A stretch of DNA of 64,000 nt from Ophiosphaerella korrae (GCA_028456385.1 JALNQF010000016.1:186001-250000); one strand, 5' to 3'; counted from the first letter of the stretch, positions 44,103 to 55,484 are shown. Notes: generated from the letters alone by a model not told the origin. Numbers and translations are program-made.

Positions 44103-46071
44103 CTAACCCTGTGTTCCTATCCCCCTACTTGTCTGCCCCGCTGGCCCTTGAAAATCCTCGGCAGCACCAACATCTTGCATCTCCAACCCTGCGCTCTGCT
44201 GCTCGGCCAGTCGCGCGGTGCGCCTGCCTTTGCGCACACCAAATCGCTGATCACCCTCCTGGTATGGTTTCTTGAAGTGAAGATAGGTGGGTGGGCGTGG
44301 CCGCTGCAACACTGCTATCCAGTTCTTGAGAACCGAGTCGCGCGTGAAGGGCCTGTGTCTGTCCTTCTTCATGAACTTGTGAGAATTCAAGTATTCGCGC
44401 GTCGTTTCTCCTCTTCCAACAAGAAACAGATGATATGCTCCCAAGCTGAACGGATACGTCCAGCCAAGTAGACCAAAGACACACATGGCAAACGGAACAC
44501 GCCATTTGTTGATGGCTTGACCAAAAGACACTCCGTTTCGCGACCGCCAAACAAGAATATGGGCAAGACTAGCGCCAAGGAGAAACAGGCCAAGCAACGT
44601 CGTGGCGCACACAAACACAAAGAAGTAGCGGTAGTTGCGGCGCCCAACACAATTGTTGAGCCACACACAATGATGGTCCTGGGTTTCGACACAGTTGTCA
44701 CATACCCGGCAGTGGTGCGCGCGAGGAGGCCGCCAGATGTTGCAACTTTTGCAGTACTTGGTAGGCACTTCTATGGCAGCATTGACGCCAGTTGCAGAGA
44801 CAACCGTGGTCCACTCTGTTGTTGGCGGGCCAAGGCTTAGTGGGTCGTCATTAGGATTAGATGGGGGGAATGGGTGCAGGTTACGAGGAAGGATCTGGCC
44901 AGGTTAGTGGCGGTATGTGCGAACGAAGCGTGCAACTCACCCCCGGATCTGAGGCTGAGGCATGAATAAACGAGGACATTGTTACAAGAAACAAGTAGGC
45001 AAACAAAATGGGTATCGATGGAGAAACATTGAGCCAGAGCCATGGCGCACTAGAGGAACGTGGTTAGGCAGACGCGCAAGCACAGAGGGTAGAGGACACT
45101 CACGAGAAAGCGAAGAAGAGACATGCGGGAAGAACAATTAGCATGGCCGTAGCAACATTGACCGGCCGGTCGCGAGTATTCTGCAGCCGCCCGCCCATCC
45201 AGAAGACGGTGTTGCCGGCGAAATATTCGTGGTTCTTGCCCAGCTCGGTTCTGATGACGTCCTTGACCATCTCTCTGCGCCTGAGTCGGGGCGAGGATTC
45301 GGCGGACGCGAGCTTCTCATGGCCTTGGTTGGGGCGCATCTGCGTGGGACGGCCCTCGCGGCTGGACAGCAGGAAGCTGGAGCGAAAGGAGCGGGGAGAC
45401 TTGCTCGGCGTGGGGAGCTTCCCGGCGTCGCCGGCGTGGGCGTTGGCGAGGTTGAGGTGCTGGGGGCGCGGCCGCTGCAGAGGGGCGATGCTCTCGTTGT
45501 GGCTGCGGACGGTTTCGGCTCCGGTGGGGGTTGAGTTGGCCGTGGTGCGGTCGGGTATGTCTCTGTCGGTGATGTCGGTGTCGCGCGAAGGCGGGAGGTG
45601 GTGGTGGTGGTGGTGGTCCAGCTCATGGTGGAGGCCTGGGGAAGGGGCGCCGCGGACGGTTTGGGTCGAGGCAATGCTCTGGCGGTGGGAGGCGGCAGTG
45701 GCATCGTGCATGGTTTCTGCGTAGAGCGAGCTGTGGCCGAGCAGCGAGGTGGGGCGCTGGTTGCGCTGCTGCTGGAGCCGCTGCGAGCTCATGGGCCGGA
45801 AGAAGCCATGCGCGGCCAGCGGGACGTGGGTTCTGCTGGCGGCCGTGGTCGGCCTGCTCTGGGGGCCCATGCTGCTGCCGGCGACACTGGGGCCGCTCTG
45901 CACGCCGGCTAGCTTGCGGCTCTCGGTGCGCGACCATCTGTTCTGGCTGCCCGAGTGTGCGGTTGCGATGGACGAGGGCCGAGAAGGCGGCAGGCCAGCC
46001 TCGCCCGCAGGCCCCGTCATGCCCAGCACGCGGCTGCCGCTCGAGTGGCGCGTCTGGTCGGGGCTCGTCAT
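44103..46071 (-). CDS. ERF2: Palmitoyltransferase Erf2 (DHHC type)
   Basis: Three exons (46071-45104, 45049-44941, 44894-44103) give 622 residues. The first 280 residues are low-complexity Ser/Pro/Arg/His, with a run of six His (DHHHHHHLP). The enzyme core begins with RRREMVKDVI, NTVFWMGGRLQNTRDRPVN and two membrane spans. The cysteine-rich domain follows (KYCKSCNIWRPPRAHHCRVC, NCVETQDHHCVWLNNCVG) with the catalytic DHHC, then two further spans (FFVFVCATTLLGLFLLG, FAMCVFGLLGWTYPFSLG) and TTREYLN. This is the Erf2 layout; Erf2 with Erf4 palmitoylates Ras at the endoplasmic reticulum. A longer upstream open frame exists, but the ATG at 46071 follows a low-quality region and is the likeliest start. 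Confidence 0.92.
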
Positions 46072-47180
46072 TGCCTGGCGGCGCGCGTGGGTGTCGTCGG
46101 CGGCGTCGTCAGTCTTGTTGCAAACCGCATGACACCAGGAGGCCCAGGAAAAAAGGAAAAAGAAACGGGAGAAAATGGGAAGAAAAGGAGGGAGCGTGGA
46201 GAGGCGGCGGGCGGGCTCGGTGTGGGACGCTGTTCTGGCGCAGTCAGGCAATTGCGACCGTCGTACAGCAGACAGACAGGCAAACGAAAGAGAGCGAAAG
46301 AGACAAAAGGGGTGTGAGGTTGATGCAGTTGCCCAAGTGCTGCCAGCGCTGCCGCATGGGTCCCCACGGCTAGCTAGCCCCGCTCCGGCTAGCCGCCCCC
46401 GTGACAAATATCCCAGCTTCAGACCAAGCTCCAGGCACGAAGTGCCGTACCTGCTCTAGCTTTGGCTTTAGCTACACGTGACTAAGCCTTGCCATCGACA
46501 CGCTTCCTCCAGCCCAGCAGCAGTATTATTTTTCACAATCTTGCTTACACCCAAGTACCTATATATAGTTGAACTACCGGCCAACGCTATTCCAACCAAT
46601 CCTATTGCCCGCCTCCACACTAATAACCTGCCTTTCTACCACCATTTCCGTCCATCTCTCGTCCGAATCGGCACTGTGTAGCCATAGTTGTTTGGACGCG
46701 CACGGCGAGTCGGGCTTGGGGTTCGAGTAGATGCTAGCGATGGGAGATGTGCTCGGTCGACCATAACCCAGGGCTTGGATCGTTTGATGACGCCGCGACC
46801 TGATTAGCATCTGGTGGAAAAGCCACTGCCATGAGCTCCTGCCCTGCATCAGGAATAGGTGCTGACGTATGGGGAACGTACTCCAATGCAAAAGCGCCTT
46901 CGGTGAACTGTCCTAGTGGGTAACCAGTTCTACCTGATGAGCCACATCCGTGGTTATCGGGCACATGGAGCGGGCGGAACGAAGTAATGAAACCCCATGC
47001 CGGGCTCTCATTTCATGTCGCTACTTCCCTTGGGCCCGTATTGCTGGGCGGTGCCTAGCAAGATTTGGAGTTCAACAGCCCATATTCTATTTTCCTCGAT
47101 ACTTTGGGTCACTGTCGTTCGGTGATGCAATAAAAGCCACGCCGCCACTATAATCAGATCTATAATATCATCGCAAGCGG
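46072..47180. other. 1.1-kb intergenic region, ERF2 promoter side
   Basis: A purine-rich leader (aaaaggaaaaagaaacgggag at 46150) lies just upstream of ERF2. At about 46964-46770 a minus-strand frame reads LGQFTEGAFALEYVP and PDAGQELMAVAFPPDANQ, coding-like but unclassifiable. No gene is claimed. Confidence 0.4.
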
Positions 47181-47781
47181 TTATAGAGGTGAGCAGCTGT
47201 AATACTTGCCTTGTCGACCGACAAATCGCAGCAACGTGATGCGTTCCTCCGGCCACCAACTCAGAGTGTGGTACAATGATTTGGTGGATTTTGATTCTAA
47301 ATAACGCAACCAGCGGTATAGAAGGGCCCGGATGTCGTCCCTTGTCCACTTGGCAAGCCCATTCAAAAGTACTCGTTGGATTGTGTTGATATCGCCGGTG
47401 TCTAAGACCGTAGTCTGAACTATTCCCCTTGATACAATTGTGGGGTAGGGTGGATTCTCACTTGGAATATGACGACGGACGGAAGCTTCATGATCTTTGG
47501 AAACTTGGAATAGTTCTTCCAGGGCTGCAAGAATTCAGCTCTTGGCTAAATCAGCCGTTCCGCGAGACTTAAAGTTAAACAACGGTACGGAATCCAATTC
47601 AGGAGTTACTGTTTGGCGGAGCTTCTCGGTCCAGGAATCCAGGTACTTATACTTGTCAATTTCTCGATGCTGCAGCATAAAATGTACAGCTAGTGCGATA
47701 TTATCTATAAGAGGGTAAGCAAGATACAAAAAGGATACTGTACAGTACTTACCATACACATTGAGATTTACAGGGTCACTA

Positions 47782-47987
47782 TTGTGGTATACTAGGATGC
47801 ACGTAGAAGTAGGAGGCAGGTGGCGACCCGCAGTCGGCGAGATGAGTTGGAATATATGGCTTGAGTAGCTACATGACGAGTTGGTGTCGGTGGCTATCTC
47901 CTCCATCCGGTCCTTTATCGGTGCCCACACAGAGCCGCATTGCTGACCTAAGCCTCCCCGATCACGTGCGGTTCTACTACACCACAC
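47782..47987. mobile_element. 206-bp MITE with TA target duplication, copy A
   Basis: Starts TTGTGGTATACTAGGATGCA and ends CTACTACACCACAC, flanked by TA on both sides. The ends form imperfect terminal inverted repeats (TTGTGG inward). Length and most of the sequence match copy B at 54059-54264. TA duplication and short size fit a non-autonomous Tc1/mariner (Fot-like) element; no transposase is present. Confidence 0.85.
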
Positions 47988-48120
47988 TATATGGCACATC
48001 ACGAGGCCACCACATGGGCGTGCTGTCTGGCCGAAGTCTAGGGAGCCTGCCATGATAAACTTCGCGATCTGCCCTCCAATCACCGATCCAGTTGCACATC
48101 AGCCAATGCAGAAACAATAA

Positions 48121-48204
48121 CGGGATCCGCTTAAGTAGCCGCTCAAAAGTGGCACACAATGACGGGATCTGCTCAAGTAGCCGCTCAAAAGTGTCACCTG
48201 TGTT
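48121..48204. repeat. 42-bp tandem duplication in coding sequence
   Basis: Two adjacent 42-bp units beginning cgggatc share gtagccgctcaaaagtg. On the minus strand they encode the 14-residue repeats TFERLLEQIPSLCA and TFERLLKRIPLLFL, in frame within the interrupted gene. Confidence 0.8.
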
Positions 48205-48468
48205 GAAGGTTTCACTCACTACTGAAGCCTCTTCCGGAGGCGTAATGTGTGAGACGTCGAGGGCCTGCTTTTCGTCGGTGTTGGATATGTCGCATTTATC
48301 ACACCCAATGTTTCCGCAGCTAGTGCCGTAGAATGAACCGCCAGTGCATACTCTTTTTGTTTTTCGCAATGTCCCGGATGTAGACGAGTGAATGTAATCT
48401 GGGTCAGAGGGGTTGCAACGATCTACGGATTCGCGTATCTCGTGCTTTGTGCATGCCGCTCCCTGCAC

Positions 48469-50169
48469 AAACTCCTAGCCGACCGATGAAGTGGGCCAAA
48501 CGTGCGCTTTTTGGTAATGGTCTGCGCTTTTCGAGGGCTGCGGCAGCAAGCCACGAGTCCGTGCCTGACCCGACGCAGACAGCGCCACATAGAAGGGTTG
48601 GACAAACCTTCTCCGCACAGCACCTAGTTTAATTGGATCTTGTCCTGAACCACTATTTGTGATCTTCGCTTGCGCAGCACCGTGTTAGGTGAAACTATCT
48701 CGTTGCATAGCTGTTGAGGCGGCGAGATATATTCAGCCGTGGAACATATCAGATATGTAACGCTAGCTAGTTCCGTCAGTGAAGATGCGCTTTGGAAGGG
48801 TCAACTTTTGATTGCTTATGATGCTGCTGGATCGAGGCAACTAGTGAAGGCGTTGAAGTCTCTAGAGAAATCAGAAAAGGCTCACTGAGCTATTACCTGC
48901 TCGTGAGAGGAGACTTAGATGCTAGAGGGTTTGCACAGTTGTGTTTGGAGAAATGGAGATAGCATACCATCTTATACCATCTTATACCATCTCTACCGTC
49001 ATTGTAGGTGACGGCATGACGGCTATTCTGCGGCAAATTAGGAGGATTCACGCTCAATGCTGCTCTTCCCCCTTCCACTGAGAGACTTGCAGATACCCCT
49101 GGTCTACTGCTCTTGCTGAACACTGCTGCAGGAGCGGTATCAGCATTTCCCTTACCTACGGAGATGCCCACAGGTGTGAAGGACTTGCAGAAGGGTTCTC
49201 ATTGATCATCGTAAACTAGGGATGGTCGGACACGGCTTCCGATATCCTTCGTTCGGTATGTTACATCTTACCCTTTATGGGGTATCTGCTAGGCGTGAGG
49301 CGTTGCGGATTGCGCGCCAGCACATCGCATTTTCACAACAATCCGAGCTCCTGCTCAAGAGATCGTATAGTTGGAGCGTGGCGTGTGGGCTCTAACACGC
49401 GGCGCTTACAACTTTGCCTCGCACTGCATTTACACCCTCCTCGCTCGCGGTTTACCTCCCTGCCTCACAACTGTATTTACATCCTATTTGCATAACGTTT
49501 ATACTCTACCTTGCTAAATTAGGCAATGCCTGGATCATCAGGAAAAAAAAACTCGATTCTGAGGATGTATAGGCTAAGATCATCAAACTTGCAGAGGATC
49601 TGAAGATTGCTTGTTTCTTAGACGGGTAAAATCTTGGGGAATGTACACACTATCCGGTGGCGTAATGATTACCAGGTCTTTCTCAGCAGTATCCTCCGCG
49701 AGGTTGGCGCTTGGGCTGTCATGTTGTGCGCCATCGCTTTGGGACAAGTGAAAATGGTCACAATCGCCCGCCAGCATAGGCTCGACTTTGTTCTCGAAAT
49801 CTGGAAAGTGGAAAGCAGGATTCCGCATTTAACTGCGCAATCATTCAGTCTCTTTCGAGGGACGTTTAACGTGTAATGCTCTAGATGCCTGCAAAATGCG
49901 TCAATGTAGGTAGTCATACAATCTCGGCTGCCGTAGTATAGTAAAGCAGCTTGTTCCGTATTCAGCTCGACGTAAGAGAGGCCTGTAACTGTGGTGATGA
50001 TAAATCTCCTTTTATGAAACATCATTCAATTTTAATGAGACAATTGAGGCACGCAAACGATTCCTACCTAGTGTAATTTCTCAAAACTCAACTTCTAGCT
50101 CTAGGCGTTTCTCAATCTCGAAATGAATCCAGCCCTGATCTGCAACATAAGGCCCATAAGTCTGGAACA

Positions 50170-50205
<36 letters not shown>

Positions 50206-50572
50206 GAAAAGATAGGCAACTGATGCTTTTCGCCATCGCCATACAGCACGTACTCTGGAAGTAGACACATCCACTTAGCTCGGTTCAGAATTTCATCCGA
50301 CGCTGTACATCACTTATGAAGAAGAAGTGGAACCAAAAGAACTATGAGATCTGGAAATTTATCAGCGGATTTACATGAAGGTTCAGTCAACTCACCATGT
50401 CTGCTTAATTGTGAATCGGAACATGCTTCGACCACTATTCTACAAACTGGAATCGAAATCACACATTGCGTAAGCGCTATAATCCAAATGATAAGCTGGA
50501 TCGGTGGCGGATGCTGCAGCGTTGAGGCCACCTTCGAAAACGAATATTGGGGCAGATGAAGGCACAGGCTGA
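48469..50572. other. 2.1-kb tract without a supported gene
   Basis: Holds three copies of a taccatctta decamer (48964-48994) and a 29-nt poly-A (50173-50201). A minus-strand open frame at 49669-50025 (ELNTEQAALLYYGSRDCMT, HLEHYTLNVPRKRLND) looks coding-like but is unrecognised and has no clear ends. Other frames are featureless. Confidence 0.45.
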
Positions 50573-52693
50573 TCATTGATTGCCTAATGGATTCGTGAGT
50601 GTGTTGGGCAGAAAGCGATTACCGATCGGACCATTTGGATAAGCAAAGTTTTCGGTGCTTCCAAATACCCCATCTCGGTTGATCACTGCTTCATACCCTC
50701 TAGTGCCTTGAAATTGGGGATGGGCCGCTTGGTTTGTAAACATCTGTTCAATGCCGAGATATTCAGGAAATTTGTAAGGAACGCGATTTCAGTATAGGTA
50801 CCATACTCACCATTGGTATCTGAAGCTGCGAGTGGCATGTTCCGAAGATGATCTCTACCCACACGCAACGCGAGTGAGAAAGGATCTTCCGAAATTTGGC
50901 AGGGGTAGAAGTTAGGACTTTGATCATTCACTTTCAAAGCGGGAGGTACCCATTGGAACCCAGGAATTTCAGGCTCTGAGTGAGGATCTGCTTGGCCTGG
51001 GTTGTAACTTGTGGGCGGGATAGGAATTCCCGCGGGAATAGTTGAGTGGAGACTATCCCTATGACTCTCCATTGAGACAAATGTAAGCGCTTCCGTGAGC
51101 ATTGTATCTGGCAAGAACAGCTCTGAATAATTCCGGACCAAACTTGTTGTTCCTAGGGTAGTGACAGCAAGTTGATTAGGGATATATGTTGTCTTCTCTG
51201 GCTGTTCAACGAGACCTAACGAGTCTCGAAGAGCCCTAGTCCATTCTTGTCTAGTAGAGCATCTTCGATGACTTTTTCTGAGCAGCGGTACAAGAGATCG
51301 ATTCCAAATGTTGCAAGATCTAAGTGGGTGTCAGTTTCGAAACAGTGGTTAGGCGCAAGAATTACCTGGCCGCAGAAGACTAGACAATGCTTTAGTTCTG
51401 CCTTTCCTCATTACACCTGGTTCTAATTCATCCCACCACAAAGCCACAGTTTTGTTGACATCGGCCTTGTTCCACACGTAGAATTTATGTCGAAACATTT
51501 TCAGGTTTTCCTTGCACAATACAGTTTGTTCCAAATCCTCGCGAGCAGTAGAAAGCTTGGCTACATCTTTCTTACCGGCCAAAGAAGAATGAGACATATG
51601 TTCATAGTACGCCTGAAATAATTCCGGTAGAACTTGGATTTGGAGGCGCTCTTTCGAGTTCAACCGGCCAGAGCCTCTTATTTTAGCTTCAAACCATTTT
51701 AGAGGTATGACATTCCAATATTCGATTGGCATATGAGGCTTTTGCGCGGTTTGAATCTGATACATAAAGAAGACAGCCAACATCTCGACATCTAAGGAGA
51801 TGAGCAATTGGGAACAGAGAACACGCAAAATCACTCACTAAGCTTGTCTAAACATCGAATATCGAATTTTTCATTACAAGGCCACCAGGGAGGCTTACTG
51901 AAAAACGTATCAAGGCAAACCATCCAATAGTGCACTAAGATGCAAAGGATATCGAATGATACAGCGAACAGTTTTTGTTGTACGTTATAGGAGCCGATAG
52001 CCTCCTGACCTGGCAGCGCGAGGGAAAGTCGGAAACTATTTGCGCAAGACGTATTGCCTGTGACAAAGGGGTTCCAAGTTAATTCGGTGCAAAAGATGCA
52101 GTTCAGAATGTCTCCAGGTGTTGTTAGACCGCAGCTCTACTCCACTGCGCCAAACAAACCAAAAAGGTAGATGAGTATTCAACAACGTTGAATACCGGAG
52201 TAGAACAGTATATATCGTTACAAAGGCCCATTGGCCCTTGGCACTCGGCTTAGTATGCGCCTATCGCAATACTACTACAGCCCTGCAGGCCTTGTAGGCG
52301 CTGAAGCCTAACAGGTGTGGAGCTATTTGATTGCAAGTCTTCACGGGTCCTTTTTAGGCGCTTGTTTGACGATACTTCGCCTGTTTTGAAGAGGCCAGTC
52401 GGCAATTTGCGTTTGTTGTCAATGGGGTTGGGAGCGCCAACGTTCTCTTTCGACGGTTTGGATGGTAGTGGGGGAGTATGACGGGACGGCAAAGTTGGGG
52501 TAATGTTATCGGTATAGGCGGTGTCACTATACTTGCTAACGTCGTGCCGGTTCTACTAGATCGACTATGAGCAAGTACTTACTTTCTGATAGCATGGCGT
52601 GTCAGCTTTCATGCCATCGTCGTTACCGTTTGCGACCATCTCTCCAAAAATATTGAGATAGTACATGTTGGGAGGACCTCGTAAGGCAAACAT
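50573..52693 (-). pseudogene. Multi-exon gene of unknown family split by a solo-LTR-like element
   Basis: Exon 1 starts at ATG 52693 (MFALRGPPNMYYLNIFGEM) and ends before GTAAGT at about 52589. Exon 2 begins near 52540 (YSDTAYTDNITPTLPSRHTP) and runs to NSSTP, where the LTR-like element lies (52122-52313). Without the element the frame continues unbroken for about 80 codons (GDILNCIFCTELTWNPFV, LVHYWMVCLDTFFSKPPWW) to a GTGAGT donor. Exon 3 (about 51790-51365: KPHMPIEYWNVIPLKWFEAK, KFYVWNKADVNKTVALWWDE) is intact. After it the phase-matched frame (DLATFGIDLLYRCSEKVIED) hits a stop at about 51220 and coding continues in another frame (LVRNYSELFLPDTM to GRDHLRNMPLAA), and the last part (NRDGVFGSTENFAYPNGP) is in yet another. 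No known domain was recognised. Confidence 0.6.
52122..52313. mobile_element. Solo-LTR-like element, copy 2
   Basis: 192 bp, TGTTAGACC...GCCTAACA, same orientation and very similar to copy 1 at 38132-38332. It is flanked by the perfect 5-bp duplication GGTGT (52117-52121 and 52314-52318). It lies inside exon 2 of the minus-strand gene at 50573-52693. Compared with copy 1 it has a shorter TA run and a few scattered substitutions, mostly transitions. Confidence 0.9.
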
Positions 52694-54058
52694 GCAGGTA
52701 CTGCTGCAAAAAATCCGGTGAAAAACAGTCAAGGACAAAAGCCTGGGGCACGCCCCAGCCTCATCAGCATACGTGCGCAATATAACCTCGTCATAGCACC
52801 GCAGAAACCCGCATAATCCGCCAAGAGACTGGGTTGGTATGATATCGAAATTCCAGACTGTGCCTATTCAACGCTACATTCGGGCGCGGAACATGATCCC
52901 GCAGCACAATCCCTGTGCTTTGCACGACTGCAGTCGTGCAAGGCGAACTTGGACTAATGACTAAAATAGAAAGAGTTTTATGATACATTGTATGTGGTGT
53001 AACCTAGCGGAAGTACAGAAGCAAATTCATGAACAAAGCACCACTAATTGAACCAATATTGTGAGCAGGTCAGTTGAACTGAGAATAATACACCCAAGTG
53101 TCCACAGAACCGTGAGAACAACTAAGATTAGTTTCCCCCACGTTATCTGACCAGGTCCAAAGACGACGTAGTGAGCCTAAAAGTATAGCCTACACCCCCC
53201 GTCTAAAAAGAAACCCCAAAGTCTTTTCTCTTATACACAGAGCCATTAGAAACCCTTATAGTATCTATGAATTGGGTACCTATTGTTCAACATCTCGATC
53301 GCGAAGATTTTTGATTATGGAATTTGTGTAGTAGAGATTTGTAAACTTCGCCAGTATGAAGACAGCGTGATGTGGGAGTATGCCATTGAAACGAAACCAC
53401 CGCGCAGCATTGCCTCTGCAGGTCGAGCCTATATTCCTTGCCATTATTATGCGTATAGAAGGATTGAGGAGTGGGCTGTACGTCTCATCCCGACTACCGG
53501 AAAGGGTGGCAATGCAATTAATTGGAAGAACCAGCGAGCTCCTGGCTTAGTTGTCTCAGCGGCTAGAGCCCCTACCAGCTGGGTAAGTGGCGTTGTACTG
53601 CCCCTTGCAAGCAGTTTGAAGGTTTGAGGCCGCCTAACAATCTGCGCACCAAAGCAGTCGCCAATGGCGGCCTGTTCAGAACCTCAAATAATATATTTAC
53701 AGAGAATTTCGAAGTGACTACCAGATGAAGAATCATGTGGATATGTTTGCATTGGGGTGTGGTAGACGGGCACGTGACTAGAGCAATTGAGAGGTTGCTT
53801 ACATCACAAGGAAAGGAAGCTCCGAAGGAGACACGGAGCAGGGAAAACGCATCATCTACCTTGCCAGATTTAGGTTATTAGAGTACTTGGAACGATTGAT
53901 CAATTTCCTCAACCAATTGCAGGTCGATACCTGCCCATCCTAGCGATCACAATCGCCCTGCAGCAACATCAAAAGAAAGACTCGCAAATAGAAATAGAAC
54001 GCTCAAGTTCGCAAGAATAACTATACAATATTGAACAGGAATGATAAAGCGACTTATA
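52694..54058. other. 1.4-kb tract with small unclassified open frames
   Basis: A plus-strand open frame at 53283-53627 (114 codons, DSVMWEYAIETKPPRSIAS) is unrecognised. At about 53703-53760 one frame reads RSDYQMKNHVDMFALGCG, which resembles protein-kinase subdomain IX (DMFALG), then stops. I take both as possible remnants only. Confidence 0.4.
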
Positions 54059-54264
54059 TTGTGGCATACTAGGATGCACGTAGAAGTAGGACGCAGGTGC
54101 TGGCCCGCAGTCGGTGAGATGAGTTGAATACATGGGTTGAGTAACTACTTGACGAGTTGGTGTCGGTGCCTATCTACTCCGTCCGAACTCACTCAGAGCC
54201 CCCCTGAAGAGCCCCAAAGCCGACCTAAAGCTCCCAGATCACGTGTGGTCCTACTACACCACAA
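54059..54264. mobile_element. 206-bp MITE with TA target duplication, copy B
   Basis: Starts TTGTGGCATACTAGGATGCA and ends CTACTACACCACAA, with TA at 54057-54058 and 54265-54266. Terminal inverted repeats TTGTGG/CCACAA are perfect in this copy. Same length as copy A at 47782-47987; differences are spread out. Confidence 0.85.
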
Positions 54265-55067
54265 TACCCAGTGCTCTTCGAATACAATACTCATCGAAAC
54301 CAGGCGCACTAAATGATCAAGGATCATATGAGCGAGGATATCTCCAGATACGCGGCAAAGCCGGGCGGCTATGACATATTATCAGCAACTACAACGGACT
54401 GCAAGGGAAGGCAGCACTACGTTCCGACAAATGGGGTTTTGCGGATATAGAGGAGCTATCTACAATGAAGCTGGGGGTTGTATCTGGCGATTCTATTTTC
54501 CACAAAACCGCCTAGGAATATTTCATGGAATATTACCAGGCATTAACCCCTTGCGTGAACAGATTTGAGGAAGAAGGGTTTTCCGAGTGGCAGAAGGCGG
54601 AGAGCTCCAAGCCAGGAGCTATACTCTGAGATGGAATACTCGAAACAGCACAGGACAACCTGAAGGTCGTGGAGTGATGCCATGCAAACACTAGCTATAA
54701 GTTTTATTAATATTCTCTACCTTAGCAATAAGGGGACAAGTTTAACTTCTATTCCATACGTCTACAAAAGGCTGAGAAGGACGTTCCTTAGACCATGGCG
54801 GAGCAACTTAAGAGTGCTGTGAAAGCGCCGACATAAAGCCCCATCTATCAACTTCCAATCTCCAGCAACCGCCTACTATGTAACTAAACAAGCTTACTCT
54901 TGTATAACGTTATCATGCGTAGTCGTCTCTTCTAACCTCATAACTTTTGCCTTTTTGTCTCTCATTCCTTTGAGATAATCATTCCCTCAACAACCTTGAG
55001 TCCGCTTATTCCAACACCAGTCTAGAGCATCGTAGCAGTTTAGGAAGTTTTCTTCAACTCTACCAAA
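54265..55067. other. Gene-poor
   Basis: Around 54310-54660 several frames contain coding-like pieces (FRQMGFCGYRGAIYNE; FEEEGFSEWQKAESSKP) that change frame; probably another decayed gene, unclassified. Confidence 0.4.
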
Positions 55068-55484
55068 TTACTCTAGACACTCCACCCTGATCGTATCATA
55101 ATGATCCGCTGAGAGTAGGATCTCGTAGCGTCTGAAAGATCCCTTCGGTACCTCTGGTGCTATGGCCTGTGTGTCGTCGTTTTTATTCTTATTCCTAATG
55201 TTGCCCTGTTTAGCTTGATTTGGGCTTCGATATTGGACCTGAGGTTCTCTAACCATTGGCAATATTGGCTGAGTTTTCACTAGTGGTAGATTCGGCGTTT
55301 TTTCGAATCTGTCAGACTCCACTATCCTAATACGTTTGTTGTCATTGTACCTGGTATGCTTATTAACATCTACCCGTTTGTCTAGGATATTGTAAGCATG
55401 TTGGCTATATAGAGAACTCTTCCTAGGTTCCGTTTCGCTTGCGCGCCTCAATTCCAGGTCTCCATCATCAGCGACAGTCTGCAT
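55068..55484 (-). CDS. Small hypothetical protein
   Basis: A 138-codon frame with ATG, high in Arg, Asn, Lys and Asp, low in hydrophobics, so probably disordered. The C-terminus (GSFRRYEILLSADHYDTIRV) looks more ordered. No family recognised and no intron seen. It may be the end of a larger decayed gene. Its presence in a decayed tract lowers confidence that it is expressed. Confidence 0.35.
   Translation of the reverse strand: MQTVADDGDLELRRASETEPRKSSLYSQHAYNILDKRVDVNKHTRYNDNKRIRIVESDRFEKTPNLPLVKTQPILPMVREPQVQYRSPNQAKQGNIRNKNKNDDTQAIAPEVPKGSFRRYEILLSADHYDTIRVECLE

Larger units (their letters stand above)
47181..48468 (-). pseudogene. Unrecognised gene interrupted by a MITE and a premature stop
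   Basis: Minus-strand coding-like sequence begins around 48440 (no ATG found; a 5' exon is probably missing) and reads through GCDKCDISNTDEKQ and a 14-residue tandem duplication to WWPRDVPYS. There the 206-bp MITE (47782-47987) is inserted. The frame resumes on the other side (DPVNLNVY), passes a 48-bp intron (47752-47705), then NIALAVHFMLQHREIDKY and FKSRGTADLAKS. A TGA at 47535-47537 interrupts an otherwise open frame that continues (ILAALEELFQVSKDH, SWWPEERITLLRF) to the stop at 47181. Function unknown. Confidence 0.6.

Noticed and set aside
45138..45937. Several long plus- and minus-strand frames over the ERF2 N-terminus
   Set aside because: High GC and low-complexity coding sequence leaves alternative frames open; only the ERF2 frame connects to the DHHC core.
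48964..48994. CRISPR-like or regulatory array of taccatctta repeats
   Set aside because: Three adjacent copies with no spacers, in a eukaryotic genome; simple tandem duplication.
49669..50025. A 118-codon minus-strand gene
   Set aside because: Some segments look coding-like, but no start, splice sites or family could be supported, so it is mentioned only within the gap entry.
38333..52121. One large LTR retrotransposon bounded by the two LTR-like copies
   Set aside because: Each copy has its own different 5-bp duplication and intact host genes lie between them, so they are separate insertions.
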